This document shows, in pieces, positions 30,914 through 42,661 of a stretch of 64,000 bases of DNA (position 1 is its first letter; each line of letters starts with the position of its first letter). Both the position numbers and the translations under genes were made by a program. The notes below the pieces were generated by a model. It saw only the letters and a program-made list of their open reading frames with translations. It was not told the DNA's origin and did not search any database. This DNA is from Chalara sp. BL73 (taxonomy: Eukaryota > Ascomycota > Leotiomycetes > Helotiales). Location of the stretch: assembly GCA_918026815.1 (NCBI GenBank), contig CAKJVC010000025.1, forward strand, positions 120,386 to 184,385, read 5' to 3'.

Positions 30914-33067
30914 CTCGCAGAGTCCAACGTGTGAAAAGTGGAGACTGATGATGACTTTCCAATGGGACCTGTATTCTAGACCCATCTACGCTAGGCAATA
31001 GGGAAATAGCGTATAAGTGGCAACTGGTTTAGGTTCATATTGCCATGCTTGAATATGGCCAATTGCATTTGGATAGTTCTGGCGGAAGTGAAGAGTAACT
31101 GCATGTCATCCTTGGGAGAGTATTGTGGCTCAAGAAAAAGCGCTTATCATATCTGTACCACTCAAATTCTGCATGTCATCAAAAGCGAAGGAGCTCGAGA
31201 GGCACAGCGACAATTAGAGGCGGGGGATGAGCAAGGTTCGGGACCATGACATGGTTTTCCTGATACTGTAATGGCATTTGGCCTCCTTGGTGAAGTGACA
31301 ACCACCCGCTCCACAGCTTAGGAATGAATAATCACGTGGTCAGCTGCGAAAGCAGACGACATAAAGGATAATGAAACTAAGCCATTTAGAGTAATACGTT
31401 TTGCACCAGGCTCGGTAAAACTGCTATTCTTACAGCCTTTTTTTGCAATTCTTACGGTTCTGAACCAGATTGGGCAAGAGGACGGAGGTTTCAGCCTCTG
31501 AGTCGAGCAGTGTTGGTCACATGGTAGCCATTGGCTCAGGGGTTAAGAGTTGCAGAGTGGATTCCTTCTCCCTTCCTCTCTTTCTCTATACTGTAGTATT
31601 CGCTCATATGTCAGTAATATGCCGTCCGCAACTCTTAGTAGTGATAATATGCTGTCCGCGACTCTTGCAGGGGCTCTACTAGGGGAATATGCTGTCCGCA
31701 ACTCTGGCAAGAGCAATATGCCGTCCGCAACACTAGCTGGGGAAAGTATGCTTGTCCGCAAATCTTGCAGAAATTTTGGCAGGGGGTCCCACAACTCTTG
31801 TAGCAGGGTCATGTCGGAGCTGGCGATGGGAACGAAGAGGACAATGCTTGGGTAGCTAATGATAGGGCTTCCATTGTCATCACTGGATATGGCAAAGTCC
31901 TAAGATTACTACCGGCATGCTGGCTCCATTGTGCGGACGGTATCACCAGTGGTGATATTGACTTAACTTTAATGTCAGCGCGGACACGATGATCTCGGTA
32001 GGTCTGAAAATGGATGACCGTCCGTGAAATGAGCTCTCAATGTCAGTACAGATGCAACCTTCCCTAGTTAAGTTTTATTTGGACCGCAAATGATGTCCAC
32101 GCCCAGTCGAGGGTCTTCAGTTGACCTCCTCCAGTTAATGACCTGGAATTAATGACATCCCCCATTGATGACCTGCCACAGTTAGGGTCGAATCTTAATG
32201 TCAGTGCGGACGTGATGACCTGATGACCTACTTAGTTGGTAAGTGGGCAAATGGTCCATTGACGAGTACGTGCTTAGCTCCTCACTGTCCAACGCCCTTG
32301 CTGTAAGGTTGTGCACAACTTCAAGGGGAAAATTGGGCGAGATCGGCTCCACCGACCTTCTCCCCATACTGTGATACCTAAAGAATTCAGTTCTCTCATG
32401 TTCTCTAAGTTATTCTTGCTCTATATTGCCTGAGGAGTACCGTGAAAACTATAAAATGTGCTGCCTTCCTGCAAGTATTGTTTAAGATTCCCCATCAAGT
32501 CCATCCTTGCTCCTCACCCCCCTCCTCACTTCCCACGTCTCTCTCCCAGGATCTACGGAGGTCAAACATGCCAAGAGAACGTCTTACAATGTTTGTTTGC
32601 CTCTCGTGCCCATATGAAAGTTCAAAGCCTCGTGCTACCTTGCTCGAAGCGAAACTGACGCAGCCTAGTGAGGACTATGTAGGGTTCATTGGTTCTAACC
32701 AAGGAAGTTGGTATTGGCTGCTCATTTGCACATTCGATACGCAGGATTATCTCACTAAGGTATTGACTGAGGTATGTAACGTGCCCGTAGATCAATTGAG
32801 GAAATAGAGCGGTTAGATATGGATTTTGTTGTGTGATTGCAAAAGTTCTGTTCTCGCGCTTGTGGTGTTTGTTTCCAGGGTACGACATCATTATTGCCTC
32901 AGGCCTCAACAAATTATTGGCCCTCTTGTGCTACCTTTGTAAACAAAGCAACACATGGCAATACACTTTCACGCCTTATAATTAATAACACGAAATGAAC
33001 AAGTCTACCTTATTCATACAAAAATTACAATAACAATATTCTGCACGGACCAGTTTTACTTCAGAGA
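30914..33067. other. Long gene-free region with degenerate repeats
   Basis: No supported gene. The frame at 32442-32807 has a short protein-like stretch but no recognised family. Holds the repeat cluster at 31616-31775 and scattered copies of a TTAATGTCAGTGCGGAC-like motif around 31968-32220. Confidence 0.45.
31616..31775 (+). repeat. Degenerate tandem repeat, unit about 29-40 bp
   Basis: Five imperfect copies of AATATGCYGTCCGCAACTCT separated by variable spacers (starts near 31616, 31647, 31687, 31714 and 31746). Resembles a decayed minisatellite. Confidence 0.7.
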
Positions 33068-35536
33068 ATGGCATCAGAACTTGAAAACCTTCGGAAAGAG
33101 CTTGAGAATGCACAACGCCGCGAGCAAGAAGCACAAAGACGCGAGGCAGAAGCACAACGACGCGAGGTAGAAGAGCGGCGACACCGTGAAGAAGAGCAGC
33201 GACTCCGTGAAGAAGCACAAAGACGCCGGGAAGAAGAGCAGCAACTCCGTGAAGAAGCACAATACCGCGAGGCAGAAGCACAAAGACGCGAGGCAGACGA
33301 GCGACGACGCCGTGAAGAAGAGCAGCGACTCCGCAAAGAAGAACGACAATCATACGAGAGAAGAACAGGAAAATCAACCCTGCCTGAGTTCCTCGATGCA
33401 TGCCATACCCACCTCTACCTCGGCCTCACCATACAGCCCGACAGCACACAATCAACGCAGGGTAACGCTGCTAATGCGGAGAACAAACCGCGCCCCGATC
33501 GGATCTTGCCATGGCCAAATTTCCACGACCAGCAGGCAGGAATATGGGATACTTTGATGGAGTCGGAATTTGTGCTAGAACGACATTTCACCTCTTTACA
33601 CACGCTCGAAGAATTAGGAGAGGTCGTTCGGCGGCGCCAGATGGGGTCTGAGTTAGATCTCAACAGCTTTGCTCGCTTCACGGTCGAAGACCCGGTTGCC
33701 CAGATCGTTGAGCGCCTGTACGAAGACACCGTATTGCGATCCCGCTTTGGTCTCAGAGGTTCTATCAGGTTCGAAAATCATAGCAACACCCTTAGTCCTG
33801 ATCGAGCAGCAGAAGGAATTCAATCACTCAGTATCTCTGCAGGCCCACGACGCTCGAAACGCCTCCAAACTAGTGCGGGCAGTAATCAGACTGTCTCTAC
33901 ATCATCAATGCACCCATCCCGTCCGCGGGCAGACCAGTTTTGTGTTTACAACATATCGGGTAGAGATGGGGAGATGGAGCATCGCGTCGCAGCGTTGACA
34001 ATAGAATATAAAGCGCCGCATAAATTGACCTTGGCTCATATCAATGAGGGTCTCGGTGAGATGGATTTGAACGAGGTGGTGGAGCAACGCGACAACGAGA
34101 GCGTGGCAGTCCGCTGCCGTCGTCTGGTCGCCGCTGTGATTACGCAAGGCTTCTCGTATATGGTCAAGGCTGGTTTGGAATATGGTCAAATTTATACGGG
34201 AGAAGCAACGATCTTTCTGCGCATCCCAGACGATCCATCAACGGTATATTATGCGCTTTCGGTTCCTAAAGGAGATATGGGTTTGTCAACGGGGTGGGAT
34301 GAGGACAGCGAGCATCCGAATCGATTGCATCTGACTGCAGTTGGCCATGCTGTTGCATTTACGCTCCGTGCACTGCGAACGCCTCCGCGAGGCGCACAAT
34401 GGACCAAGAACGCTCTCGGTCAACTTAAGACGTGGGCTATCATAGTCAAGGATGCTGAGGAGGCTATCGCGATGGGTGAAGTGCCGTCCTCGGAATATCA
34501 GCCATCCCCCAATGTTGTGGGAGACGTCATCCGGTCTCCAATAGGTTTCCGACTTCGTAAAAAGACACAGAGTTCAGAAGCGTGTCCTTCAGCTACATCG
34601 AGTTCTAGTAATGACGAGGAAGATCCAGATCATGGCCCTGATACCCCAAGCAGACGAGAACCATCATCAAGTTCCGGCCGCTCCCAATCTCGGTCGACTG
34701 GACTGATCCCTCGTGGTTCTCAAGTCTCGAAAAAGGAGACGGTGTATAATGGTACCGGCCGCAGGAGGAGCCTCGGGCCCTTTTGTACTTCAAATTGTCT
34801 CCTGGGCTTGGTAACGGATGGCCAGCTTGACCGATCATGTCCAAATGTTAGGAAACATGGGGCAGACTCGCACAAACTCAACAAATCAACCTTCATAGGA
34901 GCCATCCGTAAAATGTTGGAGGATCAGCTTGACTGTTGCCAGGAAATGAATGTCCATGGAGCTAGGGGGGCATTATTTAAGATTCAATTGCCTCGATACC
35001 ATTATACATTTGTCGCGAAAGGCACCGGAGTTGAGTGTGCGGAAGATTTGAGACATGAAACTGTAGTCTACCAGCGTCTCCAACCCATTCAAGGAAAATA
35101 TATTCCGGTTCATCTGGGAGAGACGACAGTTCCAGGGCCCTTATACTATGCCGGAGCCGTGGGTATCGTCCGGATGATGTTCCTCAGTTTTGCGGGATAT
35201 CAGATACAATCACCTATCTCTAAGGCTGTCATAAAGCAAGCGATTCAAGGTCTACAGGCTATACATGAGCTCGGGATATTGCAGAAGGATCCTGCGGCAA
35301 GGAACATACTTGTGTATCCAGGTGAATCAAGAGTTGCTTGGATAGACTTTGAGCGAGCAGGATTCTTACCTTCTCGAAAGGTCCTCGGTGTGTTATCTCC
35401 AAACAGAAAACGGAAGCGTTGGCCACCTCAAGAGGATGGAAGGAAAATACAGATGGACTTTGAAACGGGCACTAGAGCAACCCAGTCAGAGATAAATCAA
35501 GCCAGAGCAGAGCTGATGAAGCTTATATATGGCTAA
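33068..35536 (+). CDS. Coiled-coil, EYK-motif and kinase-like fusion protein
   Basis: 822 codons, no intron or defect. Residues 1-95 are an extreme Glu/Arg-rich coiled coil built from repeats of (E/A)QRREEE type. Residues about 150-480 contain a globular part with TIEYKAPHKLTLAHI at about 311, the E-x-K signature that this fungal family shares with PD-(D/E)XK nucleases. After a Ser-rich linker, residues about 600-800 form a divergent protein-kinase-like domain: VAKGTG (beta-3 Lys), RHETVVYQRL (helix C), LQKDPAARNIL in place of HRDxxxxN, and AWIDFERA in place of DFG. The same nuclease-like plus kinase pairing is known in Crinkler-type effectors and fungal kinase-like proteins; the mapping is by motif only. 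It may be an intracellular effector or a transposon-associated host gene. Confidence 0.75.
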   Translation: MASELENLRKELENAQRREQEAQRREAEAQRREVEERRHREEEQRLREEAQRRREEEQQLREEAQYREAEAQRREADERRRREEEQRLRKEERQSYERRTGKSTLPEFLDACHTHLYLGLTIQPDSTQSTQGNAANAENKPRPDRILPWPNFHDQQAGIWDTLMESEFVLERHFTSLHTLEELGEVVRRRQMGSELDLNSFARFTVEDPVAQIVERLYEDTVLRSRFGLRGSIRFENHSNTLSPDRAAEGIQSLSISAGPRRSKRLQTSAGSNQTVSTSSMHPSRPRADQFCVYNISGRDGEMEHRVAALTIEYKAPHKLTLAHINEGLGEMDLNEVVEQRDNESVAVRCRRLVAAVITQGFSYMVKAGLEYGQIYTGEATIFLRIPDDPSTVYYALSVPKGDMGLSTGWDEDSEHPNRLHLTAVGHAVAFTLRALRTPPRGAQWTKNALGQLKTWAIIVKDAEEAIAMGEVPSSEYQPSPNVVGDVIRSPIGFRLRKKTQSSEACPSATSSSSNDEEDPDHGPDTPSRREPSSSSGRSQSRSTGLIPRGSQVSKKETVYNGTGRRRSLGPFCTSNCLLGLVTDGQLDRSCPNVRKHGADSHKLNKSTFIGAIRKMLEDQLDCCQEMNVHGARGALFKIQLPRYHYTFVAKGTGVECAEDLRHETVVYQRLQPIQGKYIPVHLGETTVPGPLYYAGAVGIVRMMFLSFAGYQIQSPISKAVIKQAIQGLQAIHELGILQKDPAARNILVYPGESRVAWIDFERAGFLPSRKVLGVLSPNRKRKRWPPQEDGRKIQMDFETGTRATQSEINQARAELMKLIYG

Positions 35537-37040
35537 GACCAGCATGAGACATATTTCGCACTTCTCAATCAGAACACGAACTGAGAAGGTGCGATTGAGC
35601 TTATGCTTATCTGATCAGAGTGACAGTATAAACTGGGAACTGAACTGCATAGTAGGATATCATTCGTTTACAGGTAGCTCGCGCACTCGAAATGATGAAG
35701 GTGCACGTGAAATTGTTAGGCTTTAAAATACGCGGAAGATTCCTCGAGAGATAGGTAGGTTCGGATTTCGGAAGATCTCTGCTACAAGCTAAGAATATGA
35801 TTAGCATTATCAATTGATTCTGGATACAAGCCTAATGGAACCTGGAACATTAGGTCTGAATTGACTGAACATTCTTTTCCGGCCAACAGATGTTGGGGCT
35901 CACTGAGCTTTCGCTGGTGATCGATGATGGGATCGCAAACCTTTTCTACTTTCGATGATCATTCGCAAAAAACCGGAGGCCGACGAGTAAATCAGGGCCG
36001 CCTTACAATTTCCCATGGACCTAATATCAGATATTATTCGTGTGGGTGATAAATTTCCTGCGGCAAATGAGCGCGATGATTGGCGAGAACGGCCGGGAGA
36101 AGCCATCACGAGACGGAGGCAGTACTGCCTTGCTCGAAAATACCACCAGGAAAAGATGCCGCAAGTGCACGAGATGAAGTTGAATTTTATAGGAAGATCG
36201 TTTAGACAGGCGAGAAAGCGTCAACGTAACACCGCAATGGAAGTATACGTTTACAACGCGCAGATGCTCGAAAGCCGAAAGCGAATGGAACATTGTGCTT
36301 TGGTCCATAACACGCTGCAACTCATCTCCACTCCCTTCATCTCCACTCCTCCATCTCCACTCCCTCCATCTCCACTCACCGCCCCAACAGTCCACAACAT
36401 AGACAACGATGCCCTTCCCACCTTCTCACCACCTTGGTCTCCAATGTACTCCCGCCTTCTCCAATTTTCATCCCAGACACGGATGTCATGTTCATGCAAT
36501 CCGGATTCTATCCTGGCAATCCTGAATCTAGGTTCGAGGGCGGGATTAGCGGACCGGTTATATCCATGTGCAACACCTCCGCAAGGTTCTATTTTTCAAT
36601 TTTTGCAGACAGGATGAACGCTACGACTATGCTCACGCTGTCGAATCTACAACCACAGCCGCTCAGATGCTGTCTTCCGCAACACCATCAACGAGCCCCA
36701 CACGGCGTCCTTTCCTGTCCCGGAGGTGCTAGATTCTCGGCCTGGGAATAAGCACTTCGTTCCTCGCGCTCCATATAACCTACGGCGGAGATCCTAGAAC
36801 CTGGGATGATGGCAAAGGTACCGGACTGGTTGCTATCAAGTTTGAGCCTGAAAGTGTTGAGAATAACTGGCTCGATGATTGGTCCTAGCATTCCCATTGT
36901 CTAGGCTGCGATATCAGATCATTTACCGTAAAGTTGTCGGGGGGCAAAATTCCTCCGGCTGGCTGCCATCGACTGACGATCGGATCCGAGCACTGACGCT
37001 CACTCTTTGATTTTTTAATGTTTCCAACTTATTTGGGTAT
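35537..37040. other. Gene-poor region
   Basis: One 200-codon frame at 36015-36617 has a basic N-terminal part and a Ser/Thr/Pro-rich part produced by short CTCCATCTCCACTC repeats (36325-36378). I cannot support it as a gene. Nothing else is recognised. Confidence 0.4.
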
Positions 37041-37041
37041 A

Positions 37042-37210
37042 TGTAAGGTGCTGGAGTAGTGTGGCACAAATCAACTCATATTGAACAAAGACTAATCTCT
37101 ACCCTTTCTACTACGTCCCGAGTCCCCTACTTATACCCTCCAAACCCCTGGCGGCTCCCTACTTGCCCATACATGCCAAGTCTCAGTGCCTTTACCGAGT
37201 CCCCTTCATT
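37042..37210 (+). repeat. LTR-like repeat B, copy 1 (copy 2 at 53662-53830)
   Basis: TGTAAGGTGCTGGAGTAGTG to TTTACCGAG...CCCTTCAT is nearly identical to 53662-53830. It begins with TG and is followed here by an inserted TA-flanked element. No retrotransposon proteins adjoin either copy. Confidence 0.8.
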
Positions 37211-37211
37211 A

Positions 37212-37880
37212 CCTCAGGCGCTCAGGCCATTTGTTTTCTTTCTGCCTAAGGCAGACAACCAGTAAGTCACATGCACTGGTCGAACAAATGGCCTGAGGAT
37301 CCTGTCCAGATTTTTGGGCGTGTGCGGAGTTTTCTTCCACGAAATGGACTCCATCTTAAAACTCATTTTCAACCATAACCACAAGGTGTTCAGTCAATTA
37401 AATAGAATCATTCGATTCGCCCGCTTCCATTGCACAACTGAGTGAATTTTGGGCCATATCAGCCCGAGATTTGTGTCGTCAGAGTGCGCAGTTTAACCAG
37501 GTTATCTGTTCAACCCACCCGACCTATAAGTACACTCCTACTAATTGCTCAAGATTCTGGTGTGGTCAAGGTCAGGACATATTAGAGTTTTCCACAATAC
37601 ACAGGCACAGGGGCGGGACAAAAAATATATGCCTAGATAGAGCATACCTTTATGCACAGCCCAGTGAAATTGAGGGCCAGTACAGCGTGCATTGATGTGG
37701 CTATTGATGAATTTGCAAAAGCCTGGTCTCCAGAATCGCGAAAAAAAGGTACAAAATAACCGCAGAGCAGTGTGCAGTTTTGACAGGGACCTCAGGCCAT
37801 TTGCTCAAGGAGTCCCACAAAAACGTGACCTAATTCCGGTGACACTAAACTCCTCTTGGAAATGGCCTGAGTGCCTGAGG
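37212..37880. mobile_element. Non-autonomous TA-flanked transposon, 669 bp
   Basis: TIR CCTCAGGCGCTCAGGCCATTT (37212) and its inverted partner with one mismatch ending at 37880, flanked by TA (37210-37211, 37881-37882). Internal extra copies of the terminal motif lie at about 37284-37297 and 37790-37802. No transposase. TA target indicates Tc1/mariner/pogo-type mobilisation by a partner not seen here. Confidence 0.85.
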
Positions 37881-38155
37881 TAAAGAACTGAAGCGGCTAC
37901 TGCACGTGATGCATTTGCAGACGCAAATTAAGGCCGATTCTAGCTCCTGGATTTGTCCCCCACCTTGTGCTTTGCTACGAAATACGACTGACATCCCCAA
38001 CATCAGTGCGACGTCATCCCAGATACTGACTCTTCCGGTTACAGCTCCGCCATATCCTTCCAGCGTATGATCAACGCAGTATGCTATTGCCTCTGAAGTC
38101 ACAGATCTTCCCCTAGCAAAACTAAAATAAACTAAGGATCTCGAGGTTTAGAGAT

Positions 38156-38452
38156 ATGTCCGACAAGGGAGACTTTGCAGCTGGTCAACGGCTACTCGAA
38201 ATAAAACAGACCGGAACTACACGCGAATATGCAAACGAATTCCGCACATTTGCGTCACGCGCTGGCTAGAATGATGCTGCTCTAAAAGCACATTTTTACA
38301 AAGGCCTGAGCGACGAGGTGAAAGATATCATTTGCATGGAAGACCGACCTGACAGCCTGGAAGAGTATATGCAAAGAGCTCAAGTTATAGACGAGGGAAT
38401 CTCAGAACGGAAGGAGGAAAAACGGAAAGCTTACGGGCAAAGGGCTTCTTGA
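38156..38452 (+). pseudogene. Ty3/gypsy-type Gag fragment
   Basis: About 98 codons from Met to TGA read the retrotransposon Gag pattern (TTREYANEFRTFASRAG, AALKAHFYKGLSDEVKD, EYMQRAQVIDE). One TAG at 38267-38269 replaces the Trp expected after SRAG, consistent with G-to-A (CpA on the other strand). No zinc knuckle, protease or RT follows, and no LTR of family A or B directly adjoins. A host retrotransposon relic only. Confidence 0.8.
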
Positions 38453-38917
38453 ATATGGTGGATATTCCAATGCCTTAAACCAAGTAGAGCTTGGATAAAC
38501 CTTACGAGGATGGTGGGGATATCGCGGGAGATATAGGTGATCACCAATTGCGTTCGGGTGTTCGGGAAATGGGGCTGAGAGATATTGTCATCCATTTCTG
38601 CCTCTAGTGTAGGAACAGTGTTGGCAGTAGTATAAAAAGTGTAAATACTCCATGTGTGACAGGCCTTGAATACGTACAGCGTGCGATATATCTCCATACC
38701 ATACCGTACCAGGAAGCTTGACAGACCTGTCATACGTACACCGTACAAACTAGGAATGCAAAAGTGCACTCCCTGTGTGGCCTGCCTCACCGGCGCTACA
38801 CCTCGCTGTTGCTCCCGCTGAGCCTATTCCCAACCCATTGGTTCTTGTTGGAATGCATGTACATAGCTTCACGTGTTCCATATCGCAAGGATTGTGGGTC
38901 CTCTACCATCTATATAA

Positions 38918-39475
38918 CTACCTGGCAATAGGCCGTAGCTTAGAAGAATCAACGAATATCAAAACCACACCAGCAAGAGCGTAGTCACAGCTACTACGCC
39001 TTTCGCTACGTGGTAGGTATTCCAACAGTTCTAATATATTGAACTCCTTGATTTTGAACCACGATTTCAGACATTCCAACGCCTCTAATAGCTCAATACC
39101 AATACGATTTCGACGATCTTCAAGCGTAAGACCGCAACTCGAGAATAACCGCTCGACGTCAGCTGACATGCATGGTATTGACAATATATTAATCGCCATC
39201 TTGCTCAAGTGAGGGTATTTGTATTTTTGACTTGATTCTAGCCACCAAGCTATTGGGTCGTCTGTCCACTCAATCTTCTCTTTGATATATCGAATATATT
39301 CATCGTCACTAGCTGTAGTATCGTTGAGTTGCGCCAGTGCCTTGGCCTTATGTCTTTGAAGATACTCTGCGAATTGGTTGACCGGTTTGGAAGTTTTTGA
39401 TAGAACTAAATCGGCCATTGGAGATGTCGCAATATCTGAAGCTTCAGGGCGAGATATCTTACAGGCTTTGTGCTT
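38918..39475 (-). pseudogene. hAT transposase C-terminal relic (second family)
   Basis: Reads the hAT dimerisation domain: AWWLESSQKYKYPHLSKMA, NILSIPCMSADVERLFSS, LEDRRNRIGIELLEALEC. Upstream coding (EASDIATSPMADL) extends to about 39475, where the frame is lost. A further minus-strand frame at 39406-39633 may hold more of the same protein but is not convincing. Divergent from the copy at 9050-9853, so at least two hAT families have been present. Confidence 0.85.
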
Positions 39476-40199
39476 CCTACTTCGGCGCGGCTACTTCCAT
39501 TGAGCGGCATCCCAATACGCCACCTTTCCTCTATCAGACGTAGTGCATAAGGCTCACATTCAGTCGGCGCAGAAATCCATGACCAACAGGCCATACAACA
39601 TTCAATCAGCTCAACCTCGCCTACTGGAAACATGGTTTACATATCCACAGTTAATGAGGAGACTTCTTGATTCACCAGAATTAAGGTGTTAGCCCTTTAA
39701 CAGTATAGCGAGATCACGAATGCAACCGCGTCTCGCAGCATAAGCTAACCTCTCAGCTCGATAAAGATTCGGCAACTTCCAACTGGTTCTCGGGATACTC
39801 CACAACTCAACCAGAAGTCTGGCACCAGTGACTCACTGAAAGCATTTTGTGGTCGTCATCTCATGCGGACCTGAAGTAAAGTTGTGTAACTCTATCGAAT
39901 GTCAGCCTTTGTGAGGCTCTGGGTTTGATGGTCCTAGGTCTACTCCATTATGAAAGATCGAGAGTTAGGTGGCGATCTGGAATGCCCTTTAATCGTGGAT
40001 GAAGGGCACGATATCTACTAGAGCGGGAAACTCCGAGCTGCAGTACGTTTCTGACTCCCATCTGCGTCGTTATTGTCTATCGGATGATACGGCTGCCTCT
40101 GCCATAGCTGAGTTGTGGGCTACCTGCTTGGTTGCTTTTATACATGATATTCCTCTCATGGCACCTTCAACTTAAATCTAATTGGATATTCTCTATTTT

Positions 40200-40899
40200 G
40201 AACATTGCGGATCAATGCCACCAGAAGATGAAGGACTTCACAGCAGCCGGCGACGACATCATCGGCGTGACCATTCCCTCCAGCGGTGACAGCAAATCGC
40301 TTCAGCATCATCACGAAAAGCGGTGCAGTTTTCAATCGCAACGTCCTTGACGAATGCCATTAAAAGATAGGGGAGCTATCCTAGAATAGTGCCAAAGTTA
40401 GTCATGTGGCTTTCACCCCGCAGGGTGGGAGTGTCAGAAATAGGAGGTATTAAGCACGGAATCAATTAGAGGATCTGTGAGGGTATCACGGCGATGGAAT
40501 ACAGGCTTGAAATAGCGATATGATGGTGATTGATTTTCTACAATTACGGCTGTAATCTGTGTGTGTGCGTGAGCTGCTCTAGCTCCTTGGCATACTCACG
40601 TAAGCCGATTCCTGACAGGGAGGAATGTTGTCAACGATAACGGGACAAACTTCAACCGCAACATTCCGGACGAGGCCCACCAGAAGATGGGTGAGTTATC
40701 TCAAGGCGGAGCAAAAATTGTCTGTGTGGCTTTCCCCCCACAAGGTGGCAAAACCTGGAGTATCAACAATAGCAATGGTGCGCCTTTCTTCAACCGCAAC
40801 ATCCTCGGCGAAGCCCATATGGTCGTTGAGTACTTTTCTGAAGTGTACGGCCCGGTCCGGGTTATGGCCTTTGATATGGATGGCAGTTGTGGCACGTAG
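40200..40899 (+). pseudogene. Repeat protein pseudogene (NRN(I/V)PDE-type repeats)
   Basis: Repeats of about 45 residues can be read with frame changes and stops. Each has W/F-S-I-x-N/T-K/N-x-G-x-x-FNRN, then DE-x-H-x-KMGEL, then GGAKIVxVAFPPQGG. Copies lie around 40206-40270, 40300-40440 (two stops), 40625-40760 and 40760-40899. The last part, ending AFDMDGSCGT and a stop, is open. Function of the family is unknown to me; the repeats look like a small beta-type protein. Confidence 0.6.
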
Positions 40900-41223
40900 A
40901 AATCAACTGTCATAAGTAGACTGGCATTAAGGAGTAGGGAGTGTGCGCGTCCAACTTGAGTAGAAGATTGACATCAAAGCATCCATGAAATGCGTGTAAA
41001 TGTGTAACAGTTGATGGTTTAAGTTACGATGTTGTGATAAGTTCCTTCTTGATATCAAGCTCGTAAAACAATGTTTGTCTGATACTGATAATATTTGTTG
41101 CATTACAAAATTCAAAACAACTGAGCGGACAGGGCACACAGCTGAAGAAACGAAATGATGAGAGAGCAACAGTCCTCAGAAAAACGCAAAGCGGACAATC
41201 TGATAAGACCTCGGGCGATTTCA

Positions 41224-42165
41224 GGGACTCTTCCTCCAAACACTAACCCAATCAGTTCCTTTCCCAACATCATGCGTTCTCTTCGGCTGCCAGTGCGTCA
41301 TTCTCTCAAGTCCACTGGCTGACGCACTCCCAACCTGATCTTCTATGACGTTGCCTTCGCTATCGTATGGCATCGTCTTTCCCGGTTGGCCTATATGGAG
41401 CAATGTACACTTGTTGTGGAACACCCCAAGGAGGGCCTCCCGTTGAGGGTGCTTTATAGGTTGGAAACTCAACACAGATGAGCCGACTATCAGGGCATAG
41501 GGAGAGGAGTTGAGAATAGCGAAGGGACCAAGCTGCTCGTATGAAAGGATCCATAGCGCATAGGAACTAAACAATGATCACGCCAGAGTCAGCTATGAGC
41601 ATGTTATCCTTGGCCGGGATTGACAATAAAATAGCTGCAATGCCCACTTACGGTGTAGTCGTATAAGATCTCAAATGTTGTTCCCCCAAGAATCTCTTTG
41701 ACCCAGTCATCCTTAAAGAAGTCTCCTACAATGAACTTGGTCATCCCGGCACCTACACTCTCGTCTTTCAAGCGATAATTCTGGCCATATTGCTTGGAAA
41801 AATCTTCCGCGAGCCTCACAGCTTCTTCTGAAACCTCCAAACCGTAAGCATCATAACCAAAACTGGCCAGCAGCAGCACATCTTAGCCCCTACCACAGCC
41901 AGAAACCAGCGCTCTCTTTCTGCGCTTCTGACCAGTTTCACCGTCTTCAACAAACACGGAGTCGCCTAGAAGATCCTTACGGTGGTTCAACGTGTCCTCG
42001 AGAGCGGGATTTGGCAATCCCCTGTCCCAAGGAAGGAAATCGCCAGCGTCCCAGAGGGCGGCCCAGCGGTCGCTCGCGGGGGGCCATCACCGGAGAAGTG
42101 CTCCAAGAGACGTTGGCGCCTCTCTAATGTTAATCCGTGAGAAGGAAAGCGGAGCAGAGGCCATG
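41224..42165 (-). pseudogene. Thiol/thiopurine S-methyltransferase-like pseudogene
   Basis: Minus-strand reading: LERRQRLLEHFSGD, a shift in a C6 run at about 42082, WAALWDAGDFLPWDRG, SAM motif I as GCGRG followed by TAA (41883-41885) where Tyr is expected, then LLLASFGYDAYGLEVSEEAV, FEILYDYTFLCAL across intron 41567-41651, GPPWGVPQQVY, a one-base shift near 41405, LHIGQPGKTMPYD and a C-terminal WVSVWR. The protein family transfers methyl groups from SAM to thiols or halides in the cytosol. At least three lesions make this copy dead. None of them fits RIP, since Tyr-to-TAA is a transversion and the others are indels. Confidence 0.85.
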
Positions 42166-42479
42166 ATTGAGACAAAACTAGGAGAGGTATATATTTGATT
42201 ATGGCAGCTAGGCTTCGCAGGTTAGGCGTGCGTATTGGGCTGTGACCGACCTCGAACCTGAGGCCTAATATACCTCGAGTACTCGTCCGGTACAGTCAGT
42301 CGGCACTAGTGGATTAGTCCATAATGGCTGACTTTGTTGATAGTCCCATGTCCTCCTAGCCACAGGGAATGTGTTCCGCCCGGTCCCCGCTACTAAAATA
42401 ACAGGGGCATCAAATCCTAGCACATCTTGGCATTGGAGATTGTATCAACTTTTTATAATAGAAGTAACTTACCGTATTG

Positions 42480-42600
42480 TCTGTCGTATAAGCCCCCCCC
42501 CCTTGGTACAAGCCCACCCCCTCGTATAAGCCCATTCCTTGGCGTATCCCTTGTGGTGGCGAACTAATATAAGCCCATGGGCTTATAGTAATTAGCCCTT
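42480..42600. repeat. Cluster of TATAAGCCC motifs
   Basis: CGTATAAGCCC occurs repeatedly at about 42487, 42530 and 42570, with a C-run (42494-42505). It resembles a subterminal repeat of a lost element. A weaker TATAAGCC/CTTATA pair lies at 44904-44925, beyond the Tigger-like insertion. Confidence 0.4.
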
Positions 42601-42661
42601 CAAAGCTGTGATCTAATTGGCCAATTTTTAGTAAGGCAGATAACTGAGATATATAAGACTA

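Noticed and set aside
36015..36617. 200-codon frame as a secreted or nuclear protein
   Set aside because: Second half arises from CTCCATCTCCACTC-type simple repeats; no conserved part or intron support.
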